57,269 nt of DNA from Actinomycetes bacterium. Lineage in GTDB: Bacteria > Actinomycetota > Acidimicrobiia > Acidimicrobiales > RAAP-2. A program made the translations under genes and the position numbers. The notes under the pieces are model-generated. The model was not told where the DNA came from and searched no databases. It saw only the letters and a program-made list of their open reading frames with translations. The stretch covers positions 1-57,269 of the forward strand of contig JAJYAC010000007.1 of NCBI GenBank assembly GCA_021779735.1, given 5' to 3'. Position 1 is the first letter of the stretch. Every line of letters begins with the position of its first letter. Below, in pieces: positions 24,595 to 33,391 of this stretch.

Positions 24595-25095
24595 TCACGG
24601 GCGGGCCTCCACGTCGTCGCCGTCACGTCGCCACGATCCCGAGCGGCCGCCCGACTTCTCCCAGAGCGCAATGTCGCCGATCGTCATCGTCCGGTCCGCC
24701 GACTTGCACATGTCGTAGACAGTGAGCGCGGCGACACTCACTGCGGCCAGTGCCTCCATTTCAACGCCCGTGCGGTCGATGGTGTCCACGCTCGCCTCGA
24801 TCTCGATGAACGTGTCGGAGATGAGAAAGTTGACGTACACGCTACCGACCATGACCGCGTGGGCCATGGGCAGGAGCATCGCGGCCTGCTTCGCCGCTTG
24901 GATCCCCGCCACGCGGGCGGTGGCCAGCACGTCTCCCTTGTTGATCGTGTTCGCCGCCACCGCCTCGGTCGTGGCGGGCAACATGTACACGCGCCCGCGC
25001 GCCAGTGCGCGCCGAGCGCTGATCTCCGAGTTGCCCAAGTCACGAGGGAACGCGCCCTCGCGGGGCGACCGGCGCAGCTGGTGGAATTCGTCCAC
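24595..25095 (-). CDS. moaC: Cyclic pyranopterin monophosphate synthase
   Basis: A 166-aa MoaC, which with MoaA converts GTP to cPMP in molybdenum cofactor synthesis. Family segments are NTINKGDVLATARVAGIQAAK, LLPMAHAV, and VEMEALAAVSVAALTVYDMCK with the catalytic Lys. No moaA is adjacent; a MoeB-like activating enzyme occurs about 19 kb away. The GTG start follows a TAGCAT hexamer (25102-25107) by 6 nt, so a leaderless moaC-pafBC mRNA is predicted. Confidence 0.93.
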   Translation of the reverse strand: MDEFHQLRRSPREGAFPRDLGNSEISARRALARGRVYMLPATTEAVAANTINKGDVLATARVAGIQAAKQAAMLLPMAHAVMVGSVYVNFLISDTFIEIEASVDTIDRTGVEMEALAAVSVAALTVYDMCKSADRTMTIGDIALWEKSGGRSGSWRRDGDDVEARP

Positions 25096-25101
25096 TGGGC
25101 C

Positions 25102-25107
25102 ATGCTA
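25102..25107 (-). promoter_or_regulatory. -10 element of moaC (leaderless)
   Basis: TAGCAT on the minus strand, 6 nt before the GTG. Confidence 0.55.
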
Positions 25108-25193
25108 GTGAACGGGCCCGCACGCCCCCTTTGACTCGGCGCGCGGCCTGGGACGGTACACTTCGCTCGTAGCAAAGTCGTTTGGGAGAGGTA

Positions 25194-25403
25194 ATGCCAA
25201 CCTACGAGTACGAATGCCAGGCGTGCCACCAGCGCGTCGAGGCCGTCCAGCACTTCGCCGACCCCGCGCTGACCACCTGCGAGGCCTGTGGGGGCGATCT
25301 CAAGAAGGTCTTCTCGGCAGTCGGCATCGTCTTCAAGGGCGCCGGTTTCTACAAGAACGACAGCCGCGGCGCCGCCACGAGCACCAGTTCAAGCGCCGAC
25401 TAG
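25194..25403 (+). CDS. FmdB-family zinc ribbon protein
   Basis: A 69-aa protein with one zinc ribbon (CQACHQ and CEACGG, CxxC pairs 22 residues apart) opening MPTYEYECQACH, the hallmark of the FmdB/CxxC_CxxC_SSSS regulatory family, and a Ser/Thr-rich tail (TSTSSSAD). Function is not firmly known. The ATG is set by GGGAGAGG just upstream; TACACT at 25157-25162, with TTGACT at 25131-25136 (20-bp spacer), is a plausible promoter, giving a leader of about 25 nt. Its stop shares CTAG with the convergent tldE gene. Confidence 0.85.
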   Translation: MPTYEYECQACHQRVEAVQHFADPALTTCEACGGDLKKVFSAVGIVFKGAGFYKNDSRGAATSTSSSAD

Positions 25404-26755
25404 GAACCCGATACCGCCAAGTCGCCGATTGCGAGCGTCTGGCCCGCCGCGACACCGGGCAACCAGGTGACGTCGCCACCCACGTGGGAGACGTCGAGAA
25501 GCATGCGCTGGAGTGTGGAGGCGACGGTCACCTCGCGCACGGGTTCGGCTAGCTGTCCGTCGCGAATCATCAGTCCCGTCACCCCCACCGAGAAGTCGCC
25601 CGAGATGGGATTCACTCCCGAGTGCACGCCGGTGAGCGAGTCCACGTACAATCCCTCACCCACCGCCGCGAAGATCTCGTCCTGGCTCTGTGTGCCCGGT
25701 GACATGACGAGGGCCCTCACCCCGGCCGACGGCGAGCCCGCGATGCCCCCGCGCACCGCGCTGCCCGTTGAGCTCGTGCCAGCGCGCCGCGCCGACACCG
25801 TGTCGTAGACGAAGGCTCGCAAGTCGCCCGAGTCGATCAGGACGTTTCGGCGGCAGGCCAGTCCCTCGCCGTCATAGCGACTCGCCGCGAAGTGTCTCGC
25901 GTCGGTGGGATCGTCAATCACGCTCACCAGGGGAGACGCGACGCGTTCTCCCATGCGGCCCGCGAAGAAGGAACGCCCCCTCACCACGGCCTCGCCACTT
26001 AGTGCGCCACCGATGATGGCGAGAACGGTGGCGGCGGTGCGCGGATCGAACACGACCGACGTACGACGCGTCGAGGGACGCGTGGCGCCCAGCATTCTCG
26101 TCGAGCGAGTGATCGCGTCACGGGCGGCCCGTTCGAGGTCGAGGTCCCTCGGCGCGCGTCCCGCGGAGAGCCCGTAGCCCGTCTGATCGCTCGCGCCGTC
26201 TGAAGCGATCGCCTCGACAGAGAGGAACGCTCCGGTACGCGCCATGCTCGCCGAGACTCCCACGCTGGAGGCGAGCAGTGCCTCCACTGCGTAGTCGCCG
26301 TAGGACGCGTTTTCGACCTGGCGGATACGCGCGTCTCCGGCTCGCACGATCCTCTCGAGTTCCAGGGCCATCGCGACCTTGTCATCGAGCGGCGTCGCCG
26401 CGACGCCCTCGTCCCACAGGTCGAGCGCGGCGGGCGCCACGCCGTCGGGCCGTGCGAAGACCAGGTACTCGTCCTCACTCGCAAATCGCACGTTGTCGCG
26501 CGCTTGGGCGAGGGCGTCGGAAACCGCATCAACGTCCCACGAGCCAGCCCACGCGGTGCCCACCTGCGCGCCGCCCGCTCCCGCGCGAAGAATGCGAATG
26601 CCCACGCCCGCCGACGACGCGGTCGTCAGTCTCTCGATTGACCCTTGGTACACCTCGACGTCGGTCTCCACGCCGCGCGACACGAAGACTTCGATCTCCT
26701 CCTGGTCGCTCGCGGCGTCGAGCACTCGTCGCGCGACGTCTTCCAACTCGCTCAC
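25400..26755 (-). CDS. pmbA: TldE/PmbA-family metallopeptidase-like subunit
   Basis: A 451-aa member of the U62/TldE family. It has the bilobed fold with VFDPRTAATVLAIIGGALSGE where TldD carries its HExxxH, so this subunit lacks the metal site, as TldE normally does. Together with TldD it forms a heterodimeric protease that trims unfolded or precursor peptides (microcin B17 and CcdA processing in E. coli). The GTG start overlaps the tldD stop as GTGA, so the two are translationally coupled. Confidence 0.9.
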   Translation of the reverse strand: MSELEDVARRVLDAASDQEEIEVFVSRGVETDVEVYQGSIERLTTASSAGVGIRILRAGAGGAQVGTAWAGSWDVDAVSDALAQARDNVRFASEDEYLVFARPDGVAPAALDLWDEGVAATPLDDKVAMALELERIVRAGDARIRQVENASYGDYAVEALLASSVGVSASMARTGAFLSVEAIASDGASDQTGYGLSAGRAPRDLDLERAARDAITRSTRMLGATRPSTRRTSVVFDPRTAATVLAIIGGALSGEAVVRGRSFFAGRMGERVASPLVSVIDDPTDARHFAASRYDGEGLACRRNVLIDSGDLRAFVYDTVSARRAGTSSTGSAVRGGIAGSPSAGVRALVMSPGTQSQDEIFAAVGEGLYVDSLTGVHSGVNPISGDFSVGVTGLMIRDGQLAEPVREVTVASTLQRMLLDVSHVGGDVTWLPGVAAGQTLAIGDLAVSGS

Positions 26756-28146
26756 GAGGCCGTACCTCCAATCGTGACGCCCGAGAGGCGCATCGTCGCC
26801 TGGCCGGTGCCCACCGGCACGGACTGGCCGTTCTTGCCGCAGGTTCCCGGAGTCATTGAAAAGTCCGACGCCACCGCGTCAACTCGCGACAGCGTCTCGG
26901 GCCCGTTGCCGATCAGGTTGCAGTCTCGCAGCGGCGCCGTGATGACGCCGTCTTCAATCAAGTAAGCCTCCGTCATGCCAAAGACGAAGTCGCCGGTCGC
27001 GGTGTTGACCTGGCCGCCACCGAGCTGGGCCACGTAGATGCCGTAGGGCGTCTGGGCGACAATCTCCGCGGCGTCGTCGGTGCCGGGCATGAGGTAGGTA
27101 TTGGTCATGCGCACCATTGGAAGGTGCTGATAGCTCTGGCGACGGCCGTTTCCCGAGGAGGCGCGACCTTCGCGGCGCGCGCGCAAGAAGTCCCACATGT
27201 AGTCCGTGAGAATCCCCTCGTCGATCAGAACGTTACGAGTACCGCGCTGGCCCTCGTCGTCGATGGCCCCGTAGCCCCACTCGCCGCTGAGCGACCCGTC
27301 GTCGACGAGGGTCACGAGCGGGCTCGCCACCTGCTGGCCCACGCGATGTGCGTACACCGAGGCTTCCTTGAGAATGGCGTCGGCTTCGAGGCCGTGGCCG
27401 CAAGCCTCGTGGAACAAGATGCCCCCCGAGCCACCCGCGAGGACGACGGGCAACTCACCCGAGGGAGCCGGCCGCGCCTGAAGCTTCGTGAGGGCTTGGC
27501 GCGCGGCGCCGCGAGCCAAGTCGGCCACCACGTCAGGGCTGAGCATCTCGAATCCCCGCGTCGCGGCAAGGGGTTTGTACCCGGTTTGCATGCCACCGTC
27601 GCCGCTCGCCACGCACGACACCGCGAAACGCGTGCGCACCTGGAGATCGCTCGCGAATACGCCGTCGGTGTTCGCGACGACGAAGTGCCTCGACGAGTCC
27701 CCCAGTCCCACCTGAACCTGGCTAATCTGGCCGCCCTCGCTGCGGGCAATGTCATTGGCCACTCGCAGCAGCTCAACCTTGGCCGCCTTGTCGACATCGT
27801 GGGGAAAGATGCGGGCTGAACTGTGGTGGCTCTCCAGAGTCGCGAGGGCCACCTGACGAACGCCGCCGCCACCCCCGCGCGCGATGGTGGCGGCGGCCTG
27901 CGCCGCGGCGAGCAGGCCCTTCTCGGTGAGATCCGCGGTGTGGGCGAACCCGGTGGTCTCGCCCACGACGACGCGTACGCCCGCGCCCCGATCGCGACCG
28001 TTGCTCAGCTCCTCCACCCGCCCCTGGTCCAGCGAGGCCGACGAGGTCTGGCGATCTTCCACGAAGACCTCGGCGAACTCGCCGTAGCCCCCCGCGACGC
28101 CCAGCACGCGCTCGAGCACATCCGTGTCCACCAAGGGAATTGCCAT
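26752..28146 (-). CDS. tldD: TldD-family metallopeptidase
   Basis: A 464-aa catalytic partner of TldE. The metal-binding HEACGH (HExxxH) sits in GGILFHEACGHGLEAD at about residue 245, with the family C-terminal segment FVFGMTEAYLIEDG. The ATG is fixed by TACGCT (28153-28158) ending 6 nt upstream; the 59 residues of a longer frame are not supported. Divergent from dxs with 67 bp between the start codons. Confidence 0.92.
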   Translation of the reverse strand: MAIPLVDTDVLERVLGVAGGYGEFAEVFVEDRQTSSASLDQGRVEELSNGRDRGAGVRVVVGETTGFAHTADLTEKGLLAAAQAAATIARGGGGGVRQVALATLESHHSSARIFPHDVDKAAKVELLRVANDIARSEGGQISQVQVGLGDSSRHFVVANTDGVFASDLQVRTRFAVSCVASGDGGMQTGYKPLAATRGFEMLSPDVVADLARGAARQALTKLQARPAPSGELPVVLAGGSGGILFHEACGHGLEADAILKEASVYAHRVGQQVASPLVTLVDDGSLSGEWGYGAIDDEGQRGTRNVLIDEGILTDYMWDFLRARREGRASSGNGRRQSYQHLPMVRMTNTYLMPGTDDAAEIVAQTPYGIYVAQLGGGQVNTATGDFVFGMTEAYLIEDGVITAPLRDCNLIGNGPETLSRVDAVASDFSMTPGTCGKNGQSVPVGTGQATMRLSGVTIGGTAS

Positions 28147-28152
28147 GAAGTG

Positions 28153-28158
28153 AGCGTA
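28153..28158 (-). promoter_or_regulatory. -10 element of tldD-pmbA (leaderless)
   Basis: TACGCT on the minus strand, 6 nt before the ATG of tldD. Confidence 0.6.
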
Positions 28159-28201
28159 CCGGGCCCAAAGTCCCGGCCATCGTCCACCAGATATCGACCG
28201 G

Positions 28202-28207
28202 TAGGAT
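28202..28207 (+). promoter_or_regulatory. -10 element of dxs (leaderless)
   Basis: TAGGAT, 6 nt before the GTG of dxs; 43 bp from the tldD -10 on the other strand. Confidence 0.6.
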
Positions 28208-28213
28208 TGAGGG

Positions 28214-30139
28214 GTGATTCTTGACTCGATCGACTCGCCCGCGGACCTCAAGGGCCTGTCGTATCGCCAACTCAATACCCTGAGTCGAGAGATCCGCGAC
28301 TTCATCATCTCGAGCGTGACCAAGACCGGCGGTCACCTGGGCTCGAATCTCGGCGTGGTGGAGTTGACGGTGGCCCTACACCGCGTGTTTGACTCACCGC
28401 GCGACATCCTGCTCTTTGACACGGGACATCAGGCGTACGTGCACAAATTGCTGACCGGGCGACGCTACGGCTTCAAGAACCTGCGGCGCCGGGGAGGCCT
28501 CTCGGGCTATCCCAACCGCGCCGAGAGCGAGCACGACTGGATCGAGTCATCTCACGCCTCCACCGCGCTGTCCTACGCCCACGGCCTGTCGGTCGCCCTC
28601 GAGCAACGCCGTGAGCTGGTCGGTCATGGTGGCTCGCGCCACGTGGTCGCCGTGGTCGGCGACGGGTCGCTGACCGGTGGCATGGCCTACGAGGCGCTCA
28701 ACAACTTGGGACACTCGAACCAGAGAGTCGTCATTGTCTTGAACGACAACGGACGCAGTTACGCCCCGACGATCTCGAAGCTGTCCGAGAGTCTCACCGC
28801 GCTGCGACTCAACAAGACCTACGTCTCCCTGCGCGATCGCATCCGCCGTCTCGTGCCTCACTTGCCCCGAGTGGGCAAGGCGGCCTACGTCGGCGTCGAC
28901 GTCATGACCTCCATGGTGCGCGAGATGGTGACTCCGCACACGTTCTTTGAGAATCTCGGCGTGCGCTACATCGGACCCATCGACGGTCACAACATCGAAG
29001 CCCTCGAGACGGCCCTATCCAGCGCGGCTCGCTGGGACGGGCCGATTCTCGTTCACGTCTTGACCGAGAAGGGTCGCGGGTACGCGCCGGCCACCAGTGA
29101 CAACCTGCGCATGCACGACTACAAGTTGCCACCCAAGCTCAATGACGAAGAGGTTCCGCCCCAGTCCTTCACCGAGGCCTTCGGTGAGGCGCTCGTCGCG
29201 CTGGCCGATCTCGACGAGCGCATCGTAGCGATCACGGCCGCGATGGCGGGACCGACGGGACTGCTGCGCTTTGAAGAGCTCTACCCTCGGCGCTTCTTTG
29301 ACGTCGGCATCGCCGAGCAACACGCGGTCACCGCGGCGGCCGGGATGGCCATGGGCGGCCTCAAGCCCGTCGTGGCGGTGTACTCGACCTTCTTCTCGCG
29401 CGCGTTCGACCAGGCCAACCTCGACGTGGGTCTGTTGAACTTGCCCGTGCTCTTCGTTTTTGACCGCGCGGGAATCACCGGCGACGATGGCCCGAGCCAC
29501 CACGGCATATTGGACATCGCGCTGTGCTTGGCGATTCCGAACATGACGATCTTTGCCCCCTCGTGCGTCGAGGAGATTCCGGGCATGCTGGCGAGCGCGC
29601 TCTCATTGTCGACGCCCTCGGCGATGCGCTTCCCCAAGACGTTGCCCCAACCACTGGACGGTCAGGTGGGAACGGGTCTGCACGCGCGCCAAGTCGTGCG
29701 CGGCGACGGCTCACTGTGCGTGCTGGCCGTGGGCAAGATGGCGGCGTCGGCCCACCGAGCCCTCACCTTGATGGGTGAGGACGCTCGTCGCGTCACTCTC
29801 TACGACGTGCGAGTCCTACCCCCGGATCCCGCGATGATCGACGACGCCCTCAGCCACGAGCGCATCATCACCGTCGAAGACGGCACTCGTCACGGTGGCG
29901 CCGGCACCCTCATGGTGGCCGCCGTGCGCAACCGGGCCCAGGAGCGTGTTGAGGCCTTTCCCCCGACGCGCATCCTCGGGGTGCCGCGCGCGTACCTCGA
30001 GCACCACCGTCCCGATGACCTCCTGGGCGAGCTCGGCCTCGATCCCGAGGGACTGGCCAGCGCGTTTGCTCGCATGCTGGCCGACGCCCCCGAGTTCCCC
30101 CGGAACCTGCCCGAGGCTCCTCGCTCGTCGTACCTCTAG
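28214..30139 (+). CDS. dxs: 1-deoxy-D-xylulose-5-phosphate synthase
   Basis: A 641-aa TPP-dependent synthase that condenses pyruvate and glyceraldehyde 3-phosphate, the entry step of the MEP isoprenoid pathway. It has KTGGHLGSNLGVVELTVALH with the catalytic His at the N-terminus, the TPP/Mg motif GDGSLTGGMAYEALNN near residue 150, and the transketolase pyrimidine domain with DVGIAEQHAVTAAAGMA near 365, plus the C-terminal transketolase domain. Full length. No thiamine riboswitch fits: the predicted mRNA has no leader. msrB follows 17 bp later with its own -10. Confidence 0.95.
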   Translation: MILDSIDSPADLKGLSYRQLNTLSREIRDFIISSVTKTGGHLGSNLGVVELTVALHRVFDSPRDILLFDTGHQAYVHKLLTGRRYGFKNLRRRGGLSGYPNRAESEHDWIESSHASTALSYAHGLSVALEQRRELVGHGGSRHVVAVVGDGSLTGGMAYEALNNLGHSNQRVVIVLNDNGRSYAPTISKLSESLTALRLNKTYVSLRDRIRRLVPHLPRVGKAAYVGVDVMTSMVREMVTPHTFFENLGVRYIGPIDGHNIEALETALSSAARWDGPILVHVLTEKGRGYAPATSDNLRMHDYKLPPKLNDEEVPPQSFTEAFGEALVALADLDERIVAITAAMAGPTGLLRFEELYPRRFFDVGIAEQHAVTAAAGMAMGGLKPVVAVYSTFFSRAFDQANLDVGLLNLPVLFVFDRAGITGDDGPSHHGILDIALCLAIPNMTIFAPSCVEEIPGMLASALSLSTPSAMRFPKTLPQPLDGQVGTGLHARQVVRGDGSLCVLAVGKMAASAHRALTLMGEDARRVTLYDVRVLPPDPAMIDDALSHERIITVEDGTRHGGAGTLMVAAVRNRAQERVEAFPPTRILGVPRAYLEHHRPDDLLGELGLDPEGLASAFARMLADAPEFPRNLPEAPRSSYL

Positions 30140-30143
30140 CCGG

Positions 30144-30149
30144 TACGAT
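30144..30149 (+). promoter_or_regulatory. -10 element of msrB (leaderless)
   Basis: TACGAT, 7 nt before the GTG of msrB, placed in the 17-bp gap after dxs. Confidence 0.5.
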
Positions 30150-30156
30150 CAGGGCC

Positions 30157-30549
30157 GTGACCTTCCCCGTGACGAAGTCCGACGACGAGTGGCGCCGCGA
30201 CTTGCCCCTCGAACGATTCCAGGTCCTGCGCGAAGCCGCCACCGAGGCGCCCTTTAGTGGATCCCTGCTCGACGTCAGCGCCGAGGGCGTCTACTCGTGT
30301 GGCGGATGCGGACAGACTCTCTTCACCTCGGCGCAGAAATTCGATTCTCACTGTGGGTGGCCGAGCTTTGACGCGTGCGAGGTCGGCACGATCATCGAGC
30401 GGCCCGATCACTCGCTGGCGCGAGCGCGCACCGAGATCCTCTGTGCACGATGCGGGGGCCACCTCGGTCACGTCTTCGACGACGGCCCCACCGACACCGG
30501 GTTGCGCTACTGCGTCAACTCGCTGGCGATCGACTTCGTCGCCGAGTAG
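30157..30549 (+). CDS. msrB: Peptide-methionine (R)-S-oxide reductase
   Basis: A 130-aa MsrB that reduces methionine-R-sulfoxide in oxidised proteins. It has two zinc-binding CxxC pairs (CGGCG near 49 and CARCGG near 97), WPSFDA, GHLGHVFDDGP and the catalytic cysteine in RYCVNS near residue 120. No signal peptide. The GTG is chosen from the TACGAT hexamer seven nt upstream. Its TAG is immediately followed by the reverse-strand stop of ftsX (TAGCTA). Confidence 0.95.
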   Translation: MTFPVTKSDDEWRRDLPLERFQVLREAATEAPFSGSLLDVSAEGVYSCGGCGQTLFTSAQKFDSHCGWPSFDACEVGTIIERPDHSLARARTEILCARCGGHLGHVFDDGPTDTGLRYCVNSLAIDFVAE

Positions 30550-31404
30550 CTACACGTCAAGGAAGCGTCGGATCGCGATCGCCGAGCCGACCGATCCAAT
30601 CGCCACGCCCACCACGAGAACCACGACGTTGGTGCCCACCAGGGCGGCGGTGTCGAGGGCGAACTCGTTGTGCAGCGGGTACCACGTATGTAGGGCGGTA
30701 ACCGCGAGTATCGCGACAACCGACCCGAGAAGCCCCTGGATGAATCCCTCGGTGATGTAGGGAACGCGAATGAACCAGTTGGTCGCACCCACCAGCTTCA
30801 TCACCGACACCTCGCGGCGGCGAGCGAAGATCGCCATGCGAATGGTGTTGAGAATCAGTACCGTGGCCGAGAGCAACAAGACGCCCGCGAGGGCCAAGAA
30901 CACGACCTGGAGAATGCGGATCGCCCGATTCATCTCGCGGATCTGCTGCTCGGGAGCGGTGACCTTGTAGACGCCCGGCTGGTTCGCGAAGGTCGATTCC
31001 ACGGCGAACGCGTTCGAGGGCACCGTCGGCACGCAGCGATACGACGAGGGCATCGCCGAGACGCTGAGCACGTCCCACTCGGACTTGGGCAGCAACTGCT
31101 TGGCCTCCGCGTAGTCCTGGGCCTGCGTGAAGTAGGTGCAGTTCTTCACGAGGGGCGAGTTCGCCAGTTGGCTCTGCACGCTCGCGAGCTCATTGGGCGT
31201 CGCGGTGGGCTGCATCCAGACGGTCACACGCGTGCCCTGTTGCCACTGCGCCGACGCTTGGGCCGCGCTCTGCTTGAGTAGGAGTGCCGCGCCCACGAGA
31301 GACAGCGACACCGCGACCGTGAGGACCGCGGCGATCGTCATCATCCGATTGCGCCATAGGTTGGAAAAGGTCTCCTTGACCGCGTAGCGAAGGTAGACGC
31401 GCAT
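30550..31404 (-). CDS. ftsX: Cell division protein FtsX
   Basis: A 284-aa membrane subunit of the FtsEX complex, which gates septal peptidoglycan hydrolases. There is a short cytoplasmic N-terminus, TM1 (MTIAAVLTVAVSLSLVGAAL), a large extracytoplasmic loop (about 45-170) with two cysteines, then three C-terminal TM helices of the FtsX/MacB type. Its ATG overlaps the ftsE TGA by one base (TGATG). Length is normal for Actinobacteria. Confidence 0.93.
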   Translation of the reverse strand: MRVYLRYAVKETFSNLWRNRMMTIAAVLTVAVSLSLVGAALLLKQSAAQASAQWQQGTRVTVWMQPTATPNELASVQSQLANSPLVKNCTYFTQAQDYAEAKQLLPKSEWDVLSVSAMPSSYRCVPTVPSNAFAVESTFANQPGVYKVTAPEQQIREMNRAIRILQVVFLALAGVLLLSATVLILNTIRMAIFARRREVSVMKLVGATNWFIRVPYITEGFIQGLLGSVVAILAVTALHTWYPLHNEFALDTAALVGTNVVVLVVGVAIGSVGSAIAIRRFLDV

Positions 31405-32105
31405 CAGAGGCTCGCGGGCGCTTCGTCGATGCCGTAAACCCCGCGTACCTGGTCACGAATCATTTCACCTCGATCGAGTTCGATGACGCGCCGTCGCATC
31501 CGGTCCACGAGGGCCTTGTCGTGCGTCGCCATCACCACCGTGGTACCAGTGCGATTGATCCTCTCGAGCAGGGCCATGATCGACTCGGAGTTCGTGGGAT
31601 CCAAGTTCCCCGTCGGCTCGTCGGCGAGGAGGATGAGCGGCCGGTTCACGAACGCTCGCGCCACGGCGACACGTTGCTGTTCGCCGCCCGAGAGTTCGCC
31701 GGGCAAGTTCTTGGACTTCTCCGACAGGCCCACGAGTTCGAGGATCTGGGGCACCTGGGACTCGACCGTCGAACGCGGTCGTCCGATCACCTCGAGAGCG
31801 AAGGCCACGTTCTCAAAGACCGTCTTGTTCGGTAGGAGTCGAAAGTCCTGAAAGACGCAGCCGATGTTGCGCCGCAGGTAGGGCACGCGCCACTTGGAGA
31901 GCTTGCCGATGTCACGTCCCGCCTCGAGGATGCGCCCCGAATCGGGCAGCTCCTCGCGCAGCAACAGACGAAGGAAGGTGGTCTTGCCCGAACCCGAGGC
32001 GCCGACGAGGAAGACGAACTCCCCCTTGTCGATGTCCAGGCTGATGTCTTTGAGGGCCGGGGTGCCGTTCTTGTAGGTCTTAGAGACGTGCTCGAAGCGA
32101 ATCAC
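31404..32105 (-). CDS. ftsE: Cell division ATP-binding protein FtsE
   Basis: A 233-aa ABC ATPase with Walker [10 protein letters not shown] near residue 36, Q-loop [14 protein letters not shown], signature LSGGEQQR, Walker B LLADEPTG and the switch His in MATHDKAL. It powers FtsX. GTG start with an upstream GGGAG site. A TAGAAT hexamer (minus strand, 32168-32173) would start transcription about 55 nt upstream, so ftsEX has its own promoter between it and prfB. Confidence 0.94.
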   Translation of the reverse strand: MIRFEHVSKTYKNGTPALKDISLDIDKGEFVFLVGASGSGKTTFLRLLLREELPDSGRILEAGRDIGKLSKWRVPYLRRNIGCVFQDFRLLPNKTVFENVAFALEVIGRPRSTVESQVPQILELVGLSEKSKNLPGELSGGEQQRVAVARAFVNRPLILLADEPTGNLDPTNSESIMALLERINRTGTTVVMATHDKALVDRMRRRVIELDRGEMIRDQVRGVYGIDEAPASL

Positions 32106-32167
32106 GAAACAACTCCCTGAGAGAGGCGACGGCGGGCGCGCGACGCGCGAGGCTCACTAATGGATCC

Positions 32168-32173
32168 ATTCTA
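32168..32173 (-). promoter_or_regulatory. Possible -10 element for ftsEX
   Basis: TAGAAT on the minus strand in the 128-bp prfB-ftsE gap. It is the only TANNNT in the gap with room for a leader carrying the ftsE ribosome-binding site. No good -35 is seen. Confidence 0.4.
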
Positions 32174-32233
32174 GTTTCGACGACCCACGGCCCCGTGCCA
32201 CCCATCCCTTGTGAGCATGGGAAAACACAATTC

Positions 32234-33391
32234 TTACGATCGCGCGCCTTCGCGCGCACGTAGTCGGCGCAATTCGGCTTCCATGAAGGCGTCGAGGTCG
32301 CCGTCGAGCACCGCGTCGACGTTGCCGGTCTCGTGGTCGCTGCGGTGATCCTTGACCAACTGGTACGGCGCCTGCACGTAACTGCGGATCTGCGAGCCCC
32401 ACGCGTTGTCGCCACGGTCCCCCGAGAGGGCGTCCATCTCAGCCTGGCGCTCAGCGCGCGCCCGTTCGGCCAGCTTGGCCTCGAGGATCTGCATGGCGCG
32501 CGCGCGATTCTGGTGCTGGGATCGTTCGTTTTGGCAACTGACGACGATCCCCGTCGGCAAGTGCGTGAGGCGAATGGCCGAGTCCGTCTTATTGACGTGC
32601 TGGCCCCCCGCTCCCGAGGAGCGATAGGTGTCGACCCGTAGGTCCTTCTCGTCGATGTCGACCTCGCTCGCGTTGTCGGCGAGCAGCGGCGTCACGTCGA
32701 GGCTCGCGAAGCTCGTTTGGCGTCGAGCCTGAGAGTCAAAGGGGCTGATGCGCACGAGTCGATGGACGCCGCGCTCCGCGGACAACCAGCCGTAAGCGAA
32801 GCGTCCCTTGACGATGAAGGTGGCCGACAACAGTCCCGCCTCTTGGCCTTCGGTCACCTCGTCGATCTCGACACCGAACCCGCGACGTTCGGCCCAGCGC
32901 ACATACATGCGCAACAGCATCTCGGTCCAGTCCTGAGCGTCGGTGCCACCGGCGCCGGCGTGCAGTTCGGCGATGGCGTCGTTCTCGTCGTAAGGTCCCG
33001 AAAAGAGGCTCTGGACCTCGAGAGCGGTGAGGGCGGTCTCGAGCGAGGCCACGCCACCGGCGAGCTCGTCGATCAGCGACCAGTCCGCCTCGCCACTGGC
33101 GATCGAGTCACGCGAAAAGTCCACCAACACGCGACAGTCCTCCAGCGCCGCGCCGAGGCGATCAAAGGACTCCAAATCCGCGCTGAGGCGGCCGAACTCC
33201 GTCGTGACCTCACGAGCGTGATCCTGGTCGTCCCACAGATTCGGCGCTTCGACGGCCACGGCGAGCTCGCGATGGCGGGTGCGGCTGTTATCGATCTTCA
33301 AGTACGCGCGCGCCGCCACCCAGCGTTCCTCGAGCTCATCGAGGCTGGACTGGGCGTCGCGCAGCGCGTTCTCGGCCTTAGGGTCGGCCAT
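32234..33391 (-). CDS. prfB: Peptide chain release factor 2
   Basis: A 385-aa RF2 for UGA/UAA termination. It has the PCRF domain (EIHAGAGGTD-like AELHAGAGGTDAQDW), the anticodon-mimicking SPF in RISPFDSQ, and the catalytic GGQ in SGAGGQHVNKTDS near residue 265. The frame is continuous from the ATG: the in-frame UGA and programmed +1 frameshift of enterobacterial prfB are absent. The start lies 14 nt inside secA, so it is coupled to secA. Confidence 0.96.
   Translation of the reverse strand: MADPKAENALRDAQSSLDELEERWVAARAYLKIDNSRTRHRELAVAVEAPNLWDDQDHAREVTTEFGRLSADLESFDRLGAALEDCRVLVDFSRDSIASGEADWSLIDELAGGVASLETALTALEVQSLFSGPYDENDAIAELHAGAGGTDAQDWTEMLLRMYVRWAERRGFGVEIDEVTEGQEAGLLSATFIVKGRFAYGWLSAERGVHRLVRISPFDSQARRQTSFASLDVTPLLADNASEVDIDEKDLRVDTYRSSGAGGQHVNKTDSAIRLTHLPTGIVVSCQNERSQHQNRARAMQILEAKLAERARAERQAEMDALSGDRGDNAWGSQIRSYVQAPYQLVKDHRSDHETGNVDAVLDGDLDAFMEAELRRLRAREGARS

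Noticed and set aside
33100..33391. Programmed +1 frameshift in prfB
   Set aside because: The frame is open from ATG through the whole RF2 with no in-frame UGA near codon 25.
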